Of a stretch of DNA of 64,000 nt, positions 60,600 through 64,000 are shown piece by piece. Within the stretch, counting starts at the first letter, position 1. Every line of letters starts with the position of its first letter. The notes beneath the pieces were generated by a model. It was not told the origin of the DNA, made no database searches, and saw nothing but the letters and a program-made list of their open reading frames with translations. A program made the translations under genes and the position numbers. Origin of the DNA: Bacteroidales bacterium (lineage in GTDB: Bacteria > Bacteroidota > Bacteroidia > Bacteroidales > JAFGUD01); contig JAFGUD010000528.1 of NCBI GenBank assembly GCA_016938685.1, forward strand, positions 1 to 64,000, given 5' to 3'.

Positions 60600-60634
60600 T
60601 TAATAGTTGAATTACAGAATGATAAAAAAACTTT

Positions 60635-60668
60635 GGACTGAAAGACCGAAGACTGAAAGATTGAATGA
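60635..60668. repeat. degenerate heptad/octad repeat (GACTGAA family)
   Basis: GACTGAAA GACCGAA GACTGAAA GATTGAAT GAC. Confidence 0.75.
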
Positions 60669-60680
60669 CAAACGAAATAA

Positions 60681-61928
60681 ATGAAAAATTTCTCCGGTAA
60701 ATATTTTGAAAGAGTTAATAATTTTGAACAGTGTATTTTTTCTCATTCCTCGCCAGATTTAGCTGTTATTGTTGTTATTCCTGTTTTCAATGAACCAAAT
60801 GTAGATAAAACGCTTCTAAGTTTAATTTTAAATTCATTTAGTGGTTTTTCGACTGAAATAATTTTTGTTGTCAATTCCTCAGAAAACTCTCCCAATTCTG
60901 CTAAAAAAGAAAATTTAAAGTCCATTGATAAGTTAAATTCTGATTTTCAGGAAAATAAAAATGAAAAATTAGGGTTACATGTCCTTCATTTTCAAGATTT
61001 AGAAGAAAAAAAATCTGGCGTTGGGGTTGCTCGTAAAATAGGAATGGACGAAGCTTTGCGAAGATTTATCAGTATAAATAATCCACAAGGAATAATTGTT
61101 AGTTTAGATGCCGATACAATTGTCGAAAAAAACTATTTACAGTCAATTTTCGATACTTTTAACCAAAATAAAAATACGCAAGCAGCAAACATTTATTTTG
61201 AACACCCAACAAACGGATATGAATTTCCTGATGAAATTTACAAAGCAATAACTGTTTATGAAATTTACCTAAGATATTATATCGAAGCGTTGAGATATAC
61301 AGGATTTCCTTATGCTTTTCATACAATTGGTTCAGCTTTTTGTTGCACTGCTAAAATTTACGCTGAACAAGGAGGAATGGTAACAAACCAATCCGGCGAA
61401 GATTTCTATTTTTTGCAAAAAATTATTCCTGTAAGCAATTTTAAAGAAATATCAACAACAACAGTTTATCCATCGCCCAGAATCACGGACAGAGTTATTT
61501 TTGGAACAGGAGTAGCTGTTAATCAGATAATTAACGAATACGGTTTTGACTTTCCTACATACAAATTCGAAGCTTTTTTAAATCTAAAACTATTATTTGA
61601 ACAACTAGAAAACCTTTTTGAATCTAATATTGAAATTAGTAATCTTAACCTACACAAATCGCTCGAAACTTTTCTAATTTCAAATAAATTTAAAGAAAAT
61701 TTAAACGAAATTAAAAGAAACACCAAAAACTATAGCAACTTCAAAAATCGATTTTTCAAATGGTTCAACGCTTTTAGAATAATAAAATATCTAAACTTTG
61801 CACACGAAAATTATTGTCAAAAATCAAGTGCAATTGCAGAAGCAAGCGAACTTTTAAAACTGTTAAATCATAAAACTCCCAATGAAACAATTAGTTTACT
61901 CAATATTTATCGTAAAATTCAACAATAA
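60681..61928 (+). CDS. GT2 family glycosyltransferase
   Basis: LAVIVVIPVFNEPNVDKTLLSLI, IGMDEALRRF, GIIVSLDADTIVEKNYLQSI. Confidence 0.8.
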   Translation: MKNFSGKYFERVNNFEQCIFSHSSPDLAVIVVIPVFNEPNVDKTLLSLILNSFSGFSTEIIFVVNSSENSPNSAKKENLKSIDKLNSDFQENKNEKLGLHVLHFQDLEEKKSGVGVARKIGMDEALRRFISINNPQGIIVSLDADTIVEKNYLQSIFDTFNQNKNTQAANIYFEHPTNGYEFPDEIYKAITVYEIYLRYYIEALRYTGFPYAFHTIGSAFCCTAKIYAEQGGMVTNQSGEDFYFLQKIIPVSNFKEISTTTVYPSPRITDRVIFGTGVAVNQIINEYGFDFPTYKFEAFLNLKLLFEQLENLFESNIEISNLNLHKSLETFLISNKFKENLNEIKRNTKNYSNFKNRFFKWFNAFRIIKYLNFAHENYCQKSSAIAEASELLKLLNHKTPNETISLLNIYRKIQQ

Positions 61929-62014
61929 AATTTTAAAAACATATTTAAGAGATTTTTAGTTGAAATATTTAGAATTTTGCCTTTTCTTTTTTAATTTTGA
62001 ACAAAAAATAACTT

Positions 62015-63535
62015 ATGAGAGAATACGAAGTAGCATTAAATCCAAATTCACTGGTTAAATATTTAAGAAAACCGGCAGATGAATTTACCCGTCACGATAT
62101 TATTAGATATATCGAAGAAAACAGTATTGAACAAGTTAATTTTCACTATGCTGGAGGTGATGGAAAACTCAAAACGCTGAATTTTGTTATAACATCTCGT
62201 CAATATCTTGAATCAATTTTGGCAACGGGTGAAAGAGTTGACGGTTCTAGTTTATTCAAATTTGTTGACGCCTCCACAAGCGATTTGTATGTTATTCCTA
62301 GATTTCGAACAGCTTTTGTAAACCCCTTTTCAGAAGTTCCAACTGTTGACATTTTATGTTCTTATTATACCCGCGAAGGAAAACCGTTAGAAAGCGCACC
62401 TGAAAATATATTACGCAAAGCCCATGAAAGATTCACCAGTTATACTGGGTTGAAAATCAAGGCGTTAGGAGAGCTGGAATATTACATTATTGCCAACAAA
62501 GATACTAATTTACATTATCCTGCAACCGATCAAAGGGGTTATCATGGCTCAAAACCTTTTGCTAAATTTGAGCACATAAGAGTTGAAGCGATGCGTTTGA
62601 TTGCAAGATGTGGCGGTAAAATAAAATATGCTCATTCCGAAGTAGGAAACTTTACAACCGAAGATCATTATTACGAACAACACGAAATTGAGTTTAATCC
62701 GGTTAATGTTGAAGAAGCAGTAGATCAAATTGTTCTGGCAAAATGGATTTTAAGAAATATTGCATATAAATACGGAGTTGAGATTAGTTGGGCGCCAAAA
62801 ATCACTGTAGGAAAAGCAGGTAGCGGTTTACATATTCATTATTTGTTTTGCAATGAAAATGGTGAAAACATGATGATTGAAAATGACAGCCTGAGTCCAG
62901 TTGCCTTAAAATCAATTGCCGGATTGTTAAGCAAAGCAAAATCTTTGACAGCATTTGGCAATACTGTTCCAACTTCATATCTAAGACTTGTTCCTCATCA
63001 GGAAGCGCCAACAAATATATGCTGGGGCGAAACAAACCGCTCTGCACTGGTACGCATTCCGCTTGGTTGGGTATTAAAAACCGAAATGGTAAAAGATGCC
63101 AATAAACCATTTGAAATTTCTGACGTTCCATACATTCCGGGTAAACAAACTGCAGAATTTAGAGTGCCTGATGGCTCCGCAGACTTGTATCATCTTTTAG
63201 CCGGCATGATTATGGCTATGCAACACGGAATTGAAATGAAAGATGACGGATTAAAAATGGCAAAAGACCTAAAAATTGAAGTTAATATTTTCAAAGATGA
63301 AAATAAACACATTTTGGATAAATTGGATCATTTACCGGTTTCTTGTTGGGAATCAGCAGAAGAATTAGAAAAAGAAAGAAATTTTTATCAACAAGATAAT
63401 ATTTTCCCAAAAGGAACAATTGATAATTTTATTAAATTATTAAAATCTTATGACGATAAAGATTTAAGCGAAAGACTATACGGAAAAACCGAAGAAATTA
63501 AAAAACTAGTCGATTCTTTTATTAATTATCAATAA
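62015..63535 (+). CDS. glnA: type I glutamine synthetase family protein
   Basis: LKIKALGELEYYII, ITVGKAGSGLHIHYLF, NRSALVRIPLGW, EFRVPDGSADLYHLLAGMIMA; could be a GS-like ligase. Confidence 0.8.
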   Translation: MREYEVALNPNSLVKYLRKPADEFTRHDIIRYIEENSIEQVNFHYAGGDGKLKTLNFVITSRQYLESILATGERVDGSSLFKFVDASTSDLYVIPRFRTAFVNPFSEVPTVDILCSYYTREGKPLESAPENILRKAHERFTSYTGLKIKALGELEYYIIANKDTNLHYPATDQRGYHGSKPFAKFEHIRVEAMRLIARCGGKIKYAHSEVGNFTTEDHYYEQHEIEFNPVNVEEAVDQIVLAKWILRNIAYKYGVEISWAPKITVGKAGSGLHIHYLFCNENGENMMIENDSLSPVALKSIAGLLSKAKSLTAFGNTVPTSYLRLVPHQEAPTNICWGETNRSALVRIPLGWVLKTEMVKDANKPFEISDVPYIPGKQTAEFRVPDGSADLYHLLAGMIMAMQHGIEMKDDGLKMAKDLKIEVNIFKDENKHILDKLDHLPVSCWESAEELEKERNFYQQDNIFPKGTIDNFIKLLKSYDDKDLSERLYGKTEEIKKLVDSFINYQ

Positions 63536-63553
63536 TTAGAAGGTTAATCAATT

Positions 63554-63597
63554 AAAAATCAACATGTTAATTCTTTTTAATGTGTTGATTTTTTTTA
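63554..63597 (+). terminator. intrinsic terminator after glnA-like gene
   Basis: AAATCAACATGTTAA ... TTAATGTGTTGATTTTTTTT. Confidence 0.7.
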
Positions 63598-63733
63598 TTT
63601 TCAGATTTTAAATACTTTTGCGGTTTAAAAATTTTAATCAACTTTGTAAAATATTAGTTTAAAATCATTTACAAAAACTCAATCAATTCAACCAAAACAT
63701 AATCTAACATTAAACATAAAAAACATTAAGTAT

Positions 63734-64000
63734 ATGAAAAAAGCAATTGTGGCATTAGGCGGAAACGCTCTTTTGAGAGGCGACCAACTTGGAACAATAG
63801 AAGAACAAGAACAAAATTCAAAGACAACACTCGAAAACGTAATCAGCTTAATTAAAGCAGGATACAACATTGTTATTACTCACGGTAACGGTCCACAAGT
63901 TGGAAATATTTTGATGAGAAACGATGCCGGTGAAGAATTATATAATATTGCTCAAATGCCTTTGGACGTTTGTGTTGCTGACTCACAAGGTGGAATCGGT
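63734..64000 (+). CDS. arcC: carbamate kinase, truncated by the window edge
   Basis: MKKAIVALGGNALLRGDQLGTIEEQEQNSKTTLENVISLIKAGYNIVITHGNGPQVGNILMRNDAG...; open at right end, absent from supplied ORF track. Confidence 0.93.
   Translation, partial: MKKAIVALGGNALLRGDQLGTIEEQEQNSKTTLENVISLIKAGYNIVITHGNGPQVGNILMRNDAGEELYNIAQMPLDVCVADSQGGIG

Noticed and set aside
1-64000. tRNA/rRNA genes, prophage, integrase or transposase, restriction-modification genes, CRISPR-Cas
   Set aside because: No supporting motifs found by reading; absence is not proof because no covariance or HMM search was run.

Overview
AT-rich, gene-dense chromosomal segment from a Bacteroidota (probably Bacteroidales-like) bacterium. 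Lineage is inferred from GldD, S46 peptidase, TTTG-N18/19-TAnnTTTG promoters and overall codon/gene style. Housekeeping genes include truA, trmD, recF, lpxB, guaB, sbcD, monomeric icd, fabI, ftsY, apbE, a glnA-like gene and a truncated arcC at the right edge. There is a glycogen/alpha-glucan cluster (37.8-47.3 kb) with a 1410-aa GT3-GT35 fusion. Three proteins share a TPR-TM-coiled-coil-SpoIIE/PP2C architecture. The most unusual content is: (1) a minus-strand locus at 4.1-13.6 kb with two exported caspase-like proteases that share effector module, linker and C-terminal tag but have unrelated N-terminal sensor-like regions, next to two exported accessory proteins; (2) a SIR2-like protein (59.7-60.6 kb) with an N/G/I-rich, RHIM/amyloid-motif-like C-terminal tail; (3) intergenic families of degenerate short-period repeats (period 7 or 8) that often touch stop codons, plus palindromic MITE-like elements, one apparently nested inside a heptad-repeat tract. 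No tRNA, rRNA, CRISPR array, transposase or prophage was recognised. All calls come from reading the sequence and the supplied ORF translations; no database search was run.
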